Of a stretch of 64,000 nucleotides of DNA, positions 1-10,119 are shown in pieces. Made by a program: the position numbers and the translations under genes. Origin of the DNA: Sophora flavescens. Its lineage: Eukaryota; Streptophyta; Magnoliopsida; Fabales; Fabaceae. The stretch's first letter is position 1; the number at the start of each line of letters is the position of its first letter. The DNA is taken from assembly GCA_030762895.1 (NCBI GenBank), contig JAUPTC010000016.1:434001-498000 (forward strand), given 5' to 3'. The notes under the pieces are model-generated. The model saw only the letters and a program-made list of their open reading frames with translations, was not told the DNA's origin and made no database searches.

Positions 1-73
1 GTATCGTTAATTTCTATTTACTTGTTTTTAAAATTTAATTATAACATTTATTAATGCTCTAATTTTACTGCAG

Positions 74-1455
74 CTTTCTGCCCGCAAAGGGCCCTTCTGA
101 TTCGATCTCAAAGATCCTGCGACGCAAGTTTGATGGTCCATGGCCTACATGGAAGGCCATCCCACTGGGCCATAGGGATCAGTTGTTTCTAGAGTTTAAG
201 GTAACATTTTTTAAAATTAAATTTACATTATATATATGTACACACGAATTTCCTAACAACTGTAAGTTGCAGAAAGAGTATAGGTGGGACTTAGCTTTGG
301 AGGCTCTCGTCAGGGACATATTTGAGCATAAAGGCTCACTGGTTATGAAGAATCTGATGAACAAGCTGAGGAAGGGGCAGAATAAGGGGAGGTGGGTGGA
401 TCATGAGATCATGAGGCAGCTGGACCAGTACTGGGCTACTGAGAAGTTCTAGGAGATCCAGGCCACAGCTCGGCGTAATCGAGCTTCTGATGGTGGCGCA
501 TGTGCTTGGACCGGTGGGTCTAAATCAGCCGCCCACTACGACGAGCTGGTAATACATTAAACTTTTGACTTAATATACTATTTAATTAATTAGTTTTCAT
601 TTTTAATTATTCTTATGAATTTAATATTATATTATTCTGTGCAGAAAGCACAGAAACAGCGGGCCCCGACTGCTATGGAGTTGGTGGAGAGGACGAAGAA
701 GTTGAAGTCGGGGACATGGGTCAACGACAAGGCCCGTGAACTATGTTGTAAGCAAAAATATAATTTAGTGTTTACTTGTAATTTATTATAAATGATTTGT
801 TAATATTGGATATAATTATTTTAACTAAATCTATTCAACTATACTTTGTAGGCGGGCTTCAACGAGAAGAAGGACGATGCCATATCACGTGCCTCACAGT
901 CACAAGATGAGGCTTTGACTGGTGATGGCTGCTCTCTTGTCTCCGTCGGACGATAATGCCATTTATTTGGAGGTCGTCGGGGGGGGAACAAGAAGAAGGG
1001 CACGTGTATGGCCTCGGACACTGGGAGCCGAGTTCATCGCTTCATCGTCAAGACGCTTTGCTCCTTCCTTGCCGCGCCGATACCGTCCCTCGGAGCAGTT
1101 CCACCAAATGCAGGACACCATCACGCAGCTGAACGCGGAGCTTCGGGAGAAGAGCGAGAGAGAGCAGCGAGATGGCGGACCAGATTGCCTGATTGGCTCG
1201 GGCACACCAGAACTGATGCGGCGAGCATCGAGCGAGGGCGGACATCGCTGCGGCTGGTGTTGGAGCAGATGAGGATCCAGACTCTAGTTGCTCGAGATGA
1301 TGCTCTGACGGCGGTTGTGCCGCTGCTGCCGCTCCTCCGGTTCCGCCACCAGCCTCATCGATGTCGCTATCGCAGAGGACGATCAGATAGCAGACGTCGG
1401 TGGTACGGACGCTGAGGATGATTGGATTCCTCCATCTCCCCCTCATCATGACTGA
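74..1455 (+). pseudogene. CACTA second-ORF protein (Transposase_24-like), copy 1
   Basis: Remnant of the intron-containing second gene typical of plant CACTA elements (Ptta/En/Spm or Transposase_24 type), expected to act with the TNP2 transposase. Exons read from AG/GT signals: 74-200 (contains SISKILRRKFDGPWPTWK), 273-548 (EYRWDLDLEAL-type start, then NKGRWVDHEIMRQLDQYWA), 645-747 (MELVERTKKLKSGTWVND) and 852-1455 (AGFNEKKDDA, ending WIPPSPPHHD plus TGA). The second of these has TAG where copy 2 has CAG (at 450-452). The exon after the third intron has a 1-bp insertion before its donor. The last, GC-rich exon has several indels that scramble the frame relative to copy 2. The first exon lies left of the window. 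The 74-200 exon is intact here but broken in copy 2. Confidence 0.75.
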
Positions 1456-1659
1456 TTTTTTCTCTCCATATTTTTTACTTTAAACGATTCTTGTACGACA
1501 TTTTGGATTATTCTTTTTATATATATTTATTATTTTTTATGATTGTATATTTCATAATTTATTTGGTGTGTTTTATTAGTAATTTTTTTAACGTTTAAAG
1601 AAAATCAGAAAAAAAATTATTATAAAAATTAAAATTTTAAAAAAAATTAATAATAACCA

Positions 1660-2036
1660 GTTTAGCGACCGAATTAGAAACCAATAATTCGGTCGCTAAA
1701 CTTTATTTAAGATTTCCAGATGATGTATAGCGACCGAAAATCCGTCGCTAATATAGGTTAACAGTAACCAAAATTAGCGACCGAATTAGCAACCGATTAT
1801 CGGTCGCTAAAAATGGTTACCCAAAAAATACGACCAACCTAATAGCGACCGATTATTATTTTATAGCGACCGAATTTACGGTCGCTAATTAGTGACCGAA
1901 ATAATAATTCGGTAGCTAAAACCTTAGCGACCAGGTATTCAGCTACCACCATAAATCGGTCTCTGATTCGGTCGCTAAAACAAATAGCGACCGATTTACA
2001 TGGTTTAGCGACCGAAAAGTACGGTCGCTAAATAAT
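1660..2036 (+). repeat. CACTA-1 3' subterminal repeat array, copy 1
   Basis: Closely packed copies of the motif TTAGCGACCGA and its complement TCGGTCGCTAA occur in both orientations up to the element end. Such subterminal arrays are the binding sites for the element-encoded DNA-binding protein in known CACTA transposons. Here that role is inferred from position and density. Confidence 0.85.
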
Positions 2037-2054
2037 TGTTTTTTTGTAGTGAAT

Positions 2055-4250
2055 AGTGATTTTTTGGAAATTAACCTTCAAACCCGAGGCTAACTCGAAG
2101 CACCTAAGAATGGCATTTAATGTCCACACATTGTCCATGGAAGCTTCATCTACAATCAGTGAGTCATCCGCATATTTTAAATGTGAAATGACTACATCAT
2201 CTACTCCAAATGCAAAGCCTTTGAATAGACCAACCGAGACCACCTTGGATACTAGCCCACTCAAGCTTTCCGCCACCACTAGAAATAGGAACGGGGCTAG
2301 GGGATCCCCTTGTTTTAGCCCTCTTTTTAGAGAGAACTCCTTTGTTGGGTAGCCATTAACAATAACAGAAGGTGAACTAGAAATGCAGATTTTGATCCAC
2401 CGTCTCCACTTATTGCAAAAACCAAGTCTCCTAAGCATATAGTCTAGAAAAGCCCAGTTGACGGAATCGTATGCTTTCTCAAAATCAATCTTACAAATAA
2501 GACAATCCTTATTTTTCCTCTTCGCATAATCAATAACTTCGTTGATTACAACAACCCCATCGAGGATTTGTCTACTTGTAAGAAAAGCTGATTACATTCT
2601 TGAGATAACTTTGGTGAGGACCTGTTTCAACCTTTTAGACAAAACTTTTGCAAGAATATTTTGCAAGCTTCCAACCAGAGATATCGGTGGAAAATCATGG
2701 ACATAATGCATAATGTCCTTCTTTGGGATTAATGCAATAATAGAGCAAAGCAATGCTTTTGGCAACTTTGCATTTGAATGGAAATCTTTAACGAAACAGC
2801 ATACCTCACTTTTAATATCATCCCAGAATGGCTTCAAGAAGGAGAAATTAAACCTATCCGGCCCAGGACTTTTGTCCCCATCACAGTCCTAAACCGCCTC
2901 CTTGATCTCTACATCTGTAAACTGAGCCATAAGAAACTTGTTATCATATTCGGTAAGTTGGTTGAAATGCACTCCATCGAGCAAAGGTCTCTCCCACAAT
3001 GATTCTGAGAATTGATTAGCAAAGTGGTTGAAAATCTCTTGCCTAACTTCCTCATTCTCCAAAATCCAACCCCTATCTGTATGCAAGGCTAGAATGTTAT
3101 TGGCCCTCCTTCTAGCATTGACACATGCGTGGAAATAGCCCGAGTTCGCGTCTCATTCCCTCATCCATTTGGACCCTGAATTTTGTACTAACATAGTTTC
3201 CTTCATAGAAGATTCCTCCCACAATTCAGCAAACAGTTCCTTCCTTTTGCTGATATCAATCTCATCTAAAACCGTAACCTCAGCCTTGATGTCCATAAAT
3301 CTGATTTCATCTCCATAAATCTAAAACCGTAACCTCAGCCACCCCTCCACGGTGCTGGCTTTCCAAAAATCCTGGACCATCTTTCCGAAACCTCTCTGTT
3401 GGAGCCAACAATTGTTAAAACGAAAAGGCTTCAGACCCGAAACTGCATTCACGGTCTTTAATATAATCAGGCAATGATCTGAATAATCCCTGTCAAGAAT
3501 CCATTGAGCTGAGTGACCCCAAGTATCTAACCACTTTGGAGACACCAAGAACCTATCCAATCTGCTCATTACGGACTCATCCGACTTGTACCATGTGAAT
3601 TTCCTTCCATATATCGGGAGATCTAACAATTCCATATCATCAATGAAACTAGCAAAATCAGCTATATCACCTCTAATCACCTGACCTGCTGTCCCCCATC
3701 TTTTGCTCTGATTTTTAATTGCATTGAAGTCTCCCATAAGGCACCAACACCCACTCCCGAACCCCTTCTTCGACATCTTCAAGTCCTCCTACATCTTTCT
3801 TTTTTCAGCTCTACTACAAGAGGAATAAATGTTTACCAGGAAACATCTTGTTTTGAAAGGACCCCATTCGACACACACTCCACAGAAACCACCCCTACAT
3901 AATTTGAAGATACACTTGAAACTTTGATTGTTCCAAATACACAACATCCCTGCAAACCACGCTAACCGATGGGCTAAAACTCCAATCAAAAGAGTTGTTT
4001 CCCCACAGATATTCACAAAGTTCTCTGTCAATCGATTCCATCTTCGTTTCTTGAATGGATAAAAACTCCAACTTATTTTTTGATATGAGTTCCCTAACCT
4101 TCTTCTTCTTGATCCTCCCCCCAAATCCCTCATATTGATAGAACTCATAATCATTAAGTCGGATCATCAACCCCATTTGAAGCATTTGTTGAATGCCCTC
4201 TTCCATTTGCATCCCTGTCTCTCGACTCCAGTTGTTCCAGTTTATCCAGA
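2055..4250 (-). mobile_element. LINE-A, 5' half, copy 1 (degenerate L1-type LINE)
   Basis: Antisense L1-type LINE ORF2 remnant. Read on the minus strand from about 4212 it has an endonuclease domain (IQETKME; then GDFNAIKNQ, RLDRFLVS and SDHCLI in 3782-3321) followed by reverse transcriptase (LPKALLCSIIALIPKKD in 2837-2592; GLKQGDPLAPFLF, then YADD within LKYADDSLIV in 2438-2028). The ORF runs into the CACTA-1 end at 2051. Stops separate the blocks (for example before 3782, near 2890 and near 2592), and a frameshift lies in a G run near 4120. At 3315-3338 a deletion has been replaced by filler copied from nearby, removing part of the post-endonuclease linker that copy 2 keeps. YADD is present but the gene is dead. 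Confidence 0.85.
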
Positions 4251-4315
4251 ATAACTTCTGAATTTCTTATTTATTACATGTATGAAGTTAATTATTTTGA
4301 CTAAAAATGACAACA

Positions 4316-4317
<2 letters not shown>

Positions 4318-4374
<57 letters not shown>
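4318..4374. repeat. AT dinucleotide microsatellite
   Basis: A pure TA/AT run of about 55 bases. The corresponding place in copy 2 (51171-51189) is only about 20 bases, so the run expanded or contracted after duplication. Confidence 0.95.
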
Positions 4375-4378
<4 letters not shown>

Positions 4379-4539
4379 CGAAGATGTCAATTTATCATTT
4401 TAATAAAATATATTTAAATTATAGTGATTGGTATTCTAGTGACCCTTTTCCTCCTTCTACAGTTCCAGTTTCATTGAAGATCAAGGAACTGGTGGGGGGT
4501 CTTGGCACACCAACAGAGAATAAGGGTGTATCATATCAC

Positions 4540-4717
4540 GGATTTCGATTTCTTGCATTAATTATATTCACACATTCATGTATTTACTAATGTACACCGT
4601 TAGATGTATTTGAGTGGTGTATTAAAAAAATTTAAAAGGATGAAACAAGTTTGATCCAATGGTATATCTTGTGAGTTAATGACTTCATGAATGCGTGAAT
4701 GTAGGAAATCCAAATCC
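4540..4717. mobile_element. Fold-back MITE alpha, copy 1
   Basis: A 178-bp element whose ends are inverted repeats: GGATTTCGATTTCTTGCAT at the left and TGTAGGAAATCCAAATCC at the right, with further inverted matches inside (CACACATTCATG against CATGAATGCGTG). It is flanked on both sides by ATCAC, a probable 5-bp target-site duplication. It has no coding capacity. Copy 2 has it at 51355-51532, and a diverged relative lies at 16592-16754. Confidence 0.7.
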
Positions 4718-5612
4718 ATCACATTTAGAGAACACTAACGAAGAGAGAAGCAAGAATGAAGGGAAAGAGGGTGAAGATAGCAGAGAAATTCGAGAGGTAG
4801 GTATCGGTGAAGAAATTGGAGTGAAGATGTTGAGCAGAATAAATTTCTGGTATTTAACACTTGGATTAGTATTTCTTAATAACTTGGGACAAATAGTGGA
4901 ATCCCGGGGTTGCTCATTGACATCTTTTGTCTTCCACTTTTAGATTCTTTGGCCGTCTCAAGCCTGCTCCTATGGACTACTATTGCATGTAATTAACTTG
5001 CACGTTCTCTACCTTCCTATTCATATCTAACACCAACTTGTACCAGTGCATTTCCATTGTCATATAATCCGAACAGTACACTATAAATGTGCTAACTGTT
5101 AGTTGATCTACATTAATGAAGAATTGAAGACAACTAGACAAGCACACACTATTAAATTATGCCCTCCTCTCGTTGACATTTGACGACAACAATGCTATAC
5201 ACAATTACACCTATCACCTCACATCTTCAAATTTTCATCATTTAGTTATAACTGAGCCTCCATCTTTTTCTGCTTACTTACACTCTAGTTATATGTTATA
5301 GGCAGACGTGAGAGACGGGTGTTAAAATGACGTACGTAATTAGCATATTTATTTATATTGACTATTTGACATGGCTCCATGCAACAACTTGGTTTGGTAT
5401 GTACGCATACAGGGGTAAGTATCCAATATCAAGACCAGCTGCGCTATGGCGGCATTGATGGCTCCAACAGCAGAAGCATTCTTCTTACTTCTGAATTAAA
5501 CTCACGTTGACCCGCGAACCCAAATTTGCCATGCGAATCTTGCCAACTAGATAGTATAATATAAGTAATTTTTCTGTATGGCAATAGGGTTCCACAATCC
5601 TTGTTCTTGAAG
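4718..5612. other. No gene recognised
   Basis: AT-rich sequence without a supported coding region, RNA gene or recognisable repeat. An 82-codon ORF at 4695-4943 begins inside the MITE and has no recognisable domain; I read it as chance. Copy 2 (51533-52427) is almost identical. Confidence 0.6.
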
Positions 5613-5627
5613 TTGCACCTCCTTATG

Positions 5628-5734
5628 TTTTTTTTTTTTATAAGCAAAAGATGTATTGATAAAAGGTACAAGAGGTATCATAACCCATATACAAGAAATG
5701 TGAAATACGGGAAGAAACCAATGTAAACAAAATA
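5628..5734 (-). mobile_element. 5'-truncated LINE tail 1, copy 1
   Basis: About 107 bp consisting of a T run (the poly-A tail of a minus-strand LINE) followed by a conserved LINE 3' end (TTGATAAAAGGTACAAGAGG). It is flanked by a perfect 15-bp target-site duplication, TTGCACCTCCTTATG, at 5613-5627 and 5735-5749. This is target-primed reverse transcription that stopped very early. Its 3' sequence is related to the tails at 5918 and 43173. Confidence 0.85.
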
Positions 5735-5917
5735 TTGCACCTCCTTATGTAGATAAGAGGTTTTGCTGTTTTCTACCATTAAGGATGTTTTACTTTTGTT
5801 CTTTGGGTTTCTTGGTGTTATTTCATTCGATCATGAACTAATACCCTTCTTTTATGAAGATGATGTAACCTCGTTATGACAGTTTGGTGATATTTTAACT
5901 ATTTCCGAGTCTTTATT

Positions 5918-6016
5918 TTTTTATTTTTTGATAAGTCCAAATATATTAATAAAGAGTACAAGAGGTATCACAACCCATGTACAAAAAAACAAGAAGGACG
6001 ATAGAAGGAAGATTCT
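5918..6016 (-). mobile_element. 5'-truncated LINE tail 2, copy 1
   Basis: A second very short LINE 3' end in the same orientation: a T-rich run, then TTGATAAGTCCAAATATATT and AAAGAGTACAAGAGG. It is flanked by GAGTCTTTATT (5907-5917) and GAATCTTTATT (6017-6027), an 11-bp duplication with one mismatch. It belongs to the same LINE family as tail 1 but is a separate insertion. Confidence 0.75.
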
Positions 6017-6027
6017 GAATCTTTATT

Positions 6028-6540
6028 AATCTCTTTTGTGTTTTATTTCTGCTTTCAATTAATGTTTCAATATGTGGCCACTAGTTGACATAATTCCTAA
6101 TCAAAATGAAATTGAGAGGAGATTTACGTATCTAGGAAAATGAAATAAAACCATAGGATGAATACCTATAGGGATATAGCGAGAGCCTTATGCAACCTAA
6201 ATAGAGAGCCATTGAACTTAATTGATTCTTGGATAATTAATCATTACAGAGGTATAGTTGGTTAAGGATCAAGGGGTTTGTTCTTGTGGACTTGAGATAG
6301 ACATAAGAATTGACCACCAAGAGGCAAGAATGACCACCTTTCTACCAAAAGGGAGATTTCAAACTATCAAGATCGGAGAATTGGATATATATATATAAAA
6401 GATGTATCTAGTGAGAGGAGTACGTAAATCTAAATCATACAACCATATATGGATGGTTAAGATTAAAAGTTATTTAATGTAATGAATTTAGATGCTTATT
6501 CTGATAATATAAGTCCTAATTCTATAGAAGTAGAAATTTC
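6028..6540. other. No gene recognised
   Basis: AT-rich spacer upstream of LINE-B. Nothing coding or structured was recognised. It might contain LINE-B 5' leader sequence, but no boundary could be fixed. Confidence 0.5.
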
Positions 6541-8030
6541 TTTTGATAATTCAGGGTCTGCATAGCCCATTCATCAAAATGTTTCCCTATGAATTGTTTG
6601 ACATGGAAATTGTAGAGGTGCATGGGGTAAAAACTTCCATAATCTTATTAGAGACTGCATGAGAATCTATCAAACAGATTTTATAGCTTTGCTTGAACCT
6701 CGAATCAGTGGAGCTACTGCTGATAAAGTAGTTCAGAAAATTGGACTAACTGAGTGTATTAGGGTAGAGGCCATAGGATTTTCTGGTGGGATATGGTGTG
6801 TGTGGAAATCTCATTGTCCCGCTATTCGTGTCATTTCTACTTCTAAGTATTGTGTTCACCTCATTATTAATGAAAATTCTCCCTCTGTGTGGTTTTTGTC
6901 CATTGTTTATGGAAGTCCCTCTTTAGGTCAGAGAGAGGAGACTTGAAAAGAGCTTAGAAATCATAGATTAACTATTAATGGTCCTTGGCTCATTGGAGGT
7001 GATTTTAATGCTATTACTTCTAATAGAGAAAAACAAGGAGGAGCTCCTCCTATACCTAGTTCCTGCTCCTCTTTTGCTGCTTGTATATATAGATGATTGC
7101 CATTTAATTGATCTAGGTTATTCGAGGTCCTCCTTTTACTTGGAGTAGAGGTGAAGTGAAGGAAAGACCAGATAGAGTTTTATGTTCTGTTGAATGGTTA
7201 TCTAGATTCCCTTCTTGTTCTATCACCCACCTCCCAATCCAATCTTCGGATCATTTAGGACTTTGGATAAGGCCTACTGCTACTTCCAATGAGTGACATA
7301 ATTACTTTAAGTTTATAGGATCTTGGCTCGATCATCCTGATATCTCAAATCAGGTTCATAAATCTTGGATCTCTTCTTCTAATTGGAGTGAAAATATTAA
7401 AAGAACTACTCTGAATCTTAAACATTGGAATAAAGAGGTTTTTGGTAATATCTTTAAAAGGAAGGAGAGAATTCTTAGAAGATTAGAAGTAATTAATAGA
7501 GTTTTAATGACCAATTCAATAGATAGACTTCTAATTCTAAGAAAGGAACTCTGGGAGGAATATATCATGATTGTAAAACAAGAGGAAAACTATTGGTTTC
7601 AACTTTCAACAATCTAGAAGTAAATGGCTTATGATGGGTGATAGTAATTCAAGGTTCTTTCATCAATCTGCCATAATCAAAAGGAGAAGGAACATTATTT
7701 CTTCTCTCATGGGTCCTGATGAAATCTGATTTATGAGGACTCTGAATTGCAAAAGCTTGTCTCAAACTTTTTCGAAAACCTGTATAAGTGTGCTGATTTG
7801 GGAGTTGTTCCATTTTCTACGCTGTCTTCCTTTCCTACTATAAAAGAAATTGGCAGAATCTATCTTCAGAATCCTAGAAGAGACTAGAAGAGCCCTCTTT
7901 AGTATGAAAAAATTTAAATCCCTGGCCCATATGGTTTTCATCCTATTTTCTTCAAGTCTCAGTGGAACACTATTGGTTATTCCATTTTTACTTTAGTTAA
8001 TGATTGTTTAAATGATCCTAGTAAAATAGG

Positions 8031-8255
8031 TGTGAAGAATCCATGGATGTGAGGGATAGAGATCATACTCATAGGAGAGATAGAGAGCATATGTATACTC
8101 ATGTGGTAACATATTGATTGATTGAAAAAAGATAATGAAATGAGATACATGAGGCTCTATTTATAGAGCTAGCTAACTAACTAACACAATTAACTCTCTA
8201 ACAAACTATTAACAACCTATAACAAACTCTAACAAATTTATTTATATTCTTAACA
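8031..8255 (-). mobile_element. Solo LTR, 225 bp, copia-like
   Basis: This segment is missing from copy 2 and is flanked by a perfect 5-bp duplication, ATAGG (8026-8030 and 8256-8260). Copy 2 has a single ATAGG at 54842-54846, which is the precise empty site. On the minus strand it starts TGTTAAGAAT, has a canonical TATA box CTATAAATAG (8157-8166) and ends in CACA, so it is a complete LTR read leftwards. No internal domain is present, so it is a solo LTR left by LTR-LTR recombination or a very small TRIM-like unit. It inserted after the segmental duplication. Confidence 0.9.
8157..8166 (-). promoter_or_regulatory. TATA box of the solo LTR
   Basis: CTATAAATAG on the minus strand, inside the 225-bp solo LTR, in the position expected for the U3 promoter. 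If active it would transcribe leftwards, antisense to LINE-B. Confidence 0.55.
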
Positions 8256-10088
8256 ATAGGATCTTTAAATCAAACCCTCTTAACCTTAATTCCTAAGAAA
8301 ACTGAGATTTCTCAGGTTAGTCATTTGAGGCCCGTAACCCACTGTAATGTAAGCTACAAAATCATTTCCAAAATTATCTCTCAGAGATTAAGAGTTATCT
8401 TGCCTTACATTATTTCAAATTCCCAAAGTAGTTTCATACCAGGGAGAACTACAATTGATAACATTTTAGTTTTACAAGAAGCTATTCATTCTTTTTCTCA
8501 TTTTAAAGGAAGAAAAGGCTATATGATCATAAAACTCGATTTAGAGAAAGCTATAGGCTTGAATGGTCTTTTGTAATTGAAACTCTTGGACTCCTAGACA
8601 TTTCTGAGAATATATGCAATATTATATATCACTGTATTTCTTCTGTCTCTGTAAATATTAATTGGAATGGAGATAAAACTCCTTCCTTTCAAACATCTAG
8701 AGGCTTAAGACAAGGGGACCCCATCTCTCCATATTTATTAATTCTGGCCATGGAAAGATTAAGTCATAAAATTCTTGATTTAGTCAATTCGGGTGACTGG
8801 AATGGGTTTAAATTTGGGGGTTTGAAAAAACTAGTGACTTAGGCATCTACTTGGGGGGTTCCAATGCTTCATCAAAGGTCATCCAAATAGGCTTATTCAT
8901 ATGTGTTTGACAAAATGAGGAAAAAGCTTTCAGTTTGGAAGGAAAATTCTTTGTCCTTTGCAAGCCGAGTAACACTAGCACAATCTTCCTTGTCTAGTAT
9001 GCCAGGCTATGTAATGCAAACTTTAGCTATTCCAGTTCAGTTTGTGAGGAAGCAGAAAAAAATATGCAGAGATTTTATTTGGGGTATTACTGTGGATAAG
9101 AGGAAGTGTCATATAGTTTCTTGGGAAAAGCTTTGCAAACCCAAAAAGCTTGGTGGTCTAGGATTCAGAAGTATGAGGATTCTAAATCAGTGTTACATGA
9201 TGAAGCTGGCTTGGCAATTAGCAAACAATAGGGAAAAGCTTTGGGTTCAAATTATGAGAGCTAAGTATCAATGTAGCTCTCAACTTCTTCCAAGGATCAG
9301 TATGAAGTATAACTCAACTAATGTATGGAAGGCCATTTCAAGAGTTTGCTCTCAAGTTGAAAACATTATTGAGTGGAGTGTGAGGAATGGCCAAGACACT
9401 CGGTTTTGGGAAGACAATTGGATTCCAAATTGTCACAGCCTTGAACATTACCTCTTAGACTCTGTTCCTCAAGCAGAAAAAGAATTTCCAGTATCTTTTT
9501 ATGGGGACCAAGCTGTTACATCCGTGATTTTATGTATGGTTTACGTATGAGGATTAGGGTTAGGACTTGGATTATGTAGTTGAGATGTTGTTTGAGGCAT
9601 AGAGACCTTTGCATGTTAAGTACGCAGCTTTTTCGGGTGAGTTTGAACGTAGAGACCAATTAGGGTTTCCCGGTTAGCATCTTTGAGACGTCTGAGTGTG
9701 AAATGAAAATTTTGGAGTTGGAGTTGAGATTAGGCATTTTTGATGGTTTCAGGTTGTTTATTAGGTCCTAATGAGCCTATATCTCAAATTTGAGCACAAT
9801 TGGACGTCAAACGAACCTTGAACGCAAAGAGTTGACTTTTTATCAAAAGTCAACACTTGAGCGTGGATGCACCAGCACTCAAGTGCCCAGGTCAACAGAC
9901 AAGGGCCATGCTTTGACCTGCCACGTATCACCAGGGCTGACGTGGCACTCCAGGAGTGGTTGCATGGCGCGGTGGTCCACCCACTCCCAACGTTCGAGCG
10001 TGGAAAAACCAACACTCAAGCATTGGAACGCTCGGACGTTGTTTTCCCAACGCTCGAGCTCTGGCGCGATTTTCAGCAAAATAAAAAT

Positions 10089-10119
10089 GGGACTTAAGTG
10101 ACATAAGTCACTTAGTCCC
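10089..10119. repeat. Imperfect palindrome, 31 bp
   Basis: GGGACTTAAGTGAC and GTCACTTAGTCCC are inverted around ATAA, with a single unpaired T. It could form a stable hairpin in RNA or a cruciform in DNA. It is unchanged in copy 2 (56675-56705). Confidence 0.8.

Larger units (their letters stand above)
1..2051 (+). mobile_element. CACTA-1, copy 1 (3' part only)
   Basis: This is the 3' third of a CACTA DNA transposon cut by the window start. It matches 46776-48825 of the complete copy. It carries the broken second transposase gene, an AT-rich 3' leader, subterminal repeats and the terminus GTAGTG ending at 2051, which is the reverse complement of the CACTAC start. The three bases after it are AAT, the same target-site duplication as in the complete copy. 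It therefore shares one insertion event with copy 2. Confidence 0.85.
6545..9547 (+). mobile_element. LINE-B, endonuclease and RT part, copy 1 (degenerate)
   Basis: Sense L1-type LINE, a different lineage from LINE-A. The endonuclease starts GNCRGAWGKNFHNLIRDC and continues through DFIALLEPRISG (6659-6946) and WLIGGDFNAITSNREKQ. RT follows, with SQSSFIPGRTTIDNILVLQEA (8325-8576) and RGLRQGDPISPYLLILAMER. The sequence then jumps from the palm straight to GVPMLHQRSSK, so the YADD motif was lost in an internal deletion near 8830. The thumb and C-terminal part are the open frame 8903-9550 (SFASRVTLAQSSL, ICRDFIWG, GGLGFRSM). There are many stops between 6946 and 8320. A solo LTR sits inside at 8031-8255, and the 3' end is interrupted at 9548. 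Confidence 0.85.

Noticed and set aside
1008..1449. Long overlapping ORFs on both strands in the GC-rich exon
   Set aside because: Shadows and frameshifted readings of the CACTA second-gene exon.
1660..2036. Regularly recurring GCGACC repeats, superficially CRISPR-like
   Set aside because: Spacing is irregular, repeats occur in both orientations and they abut a CACTA terminus; they are subterminal repeats of a plant transposon.
4695..4943. 82-codon ORF conserved in both duplicate copies
   Set aside because: It starts inside a MITE, and conservation merely reflects the near-identity of the whole tract; no domain.
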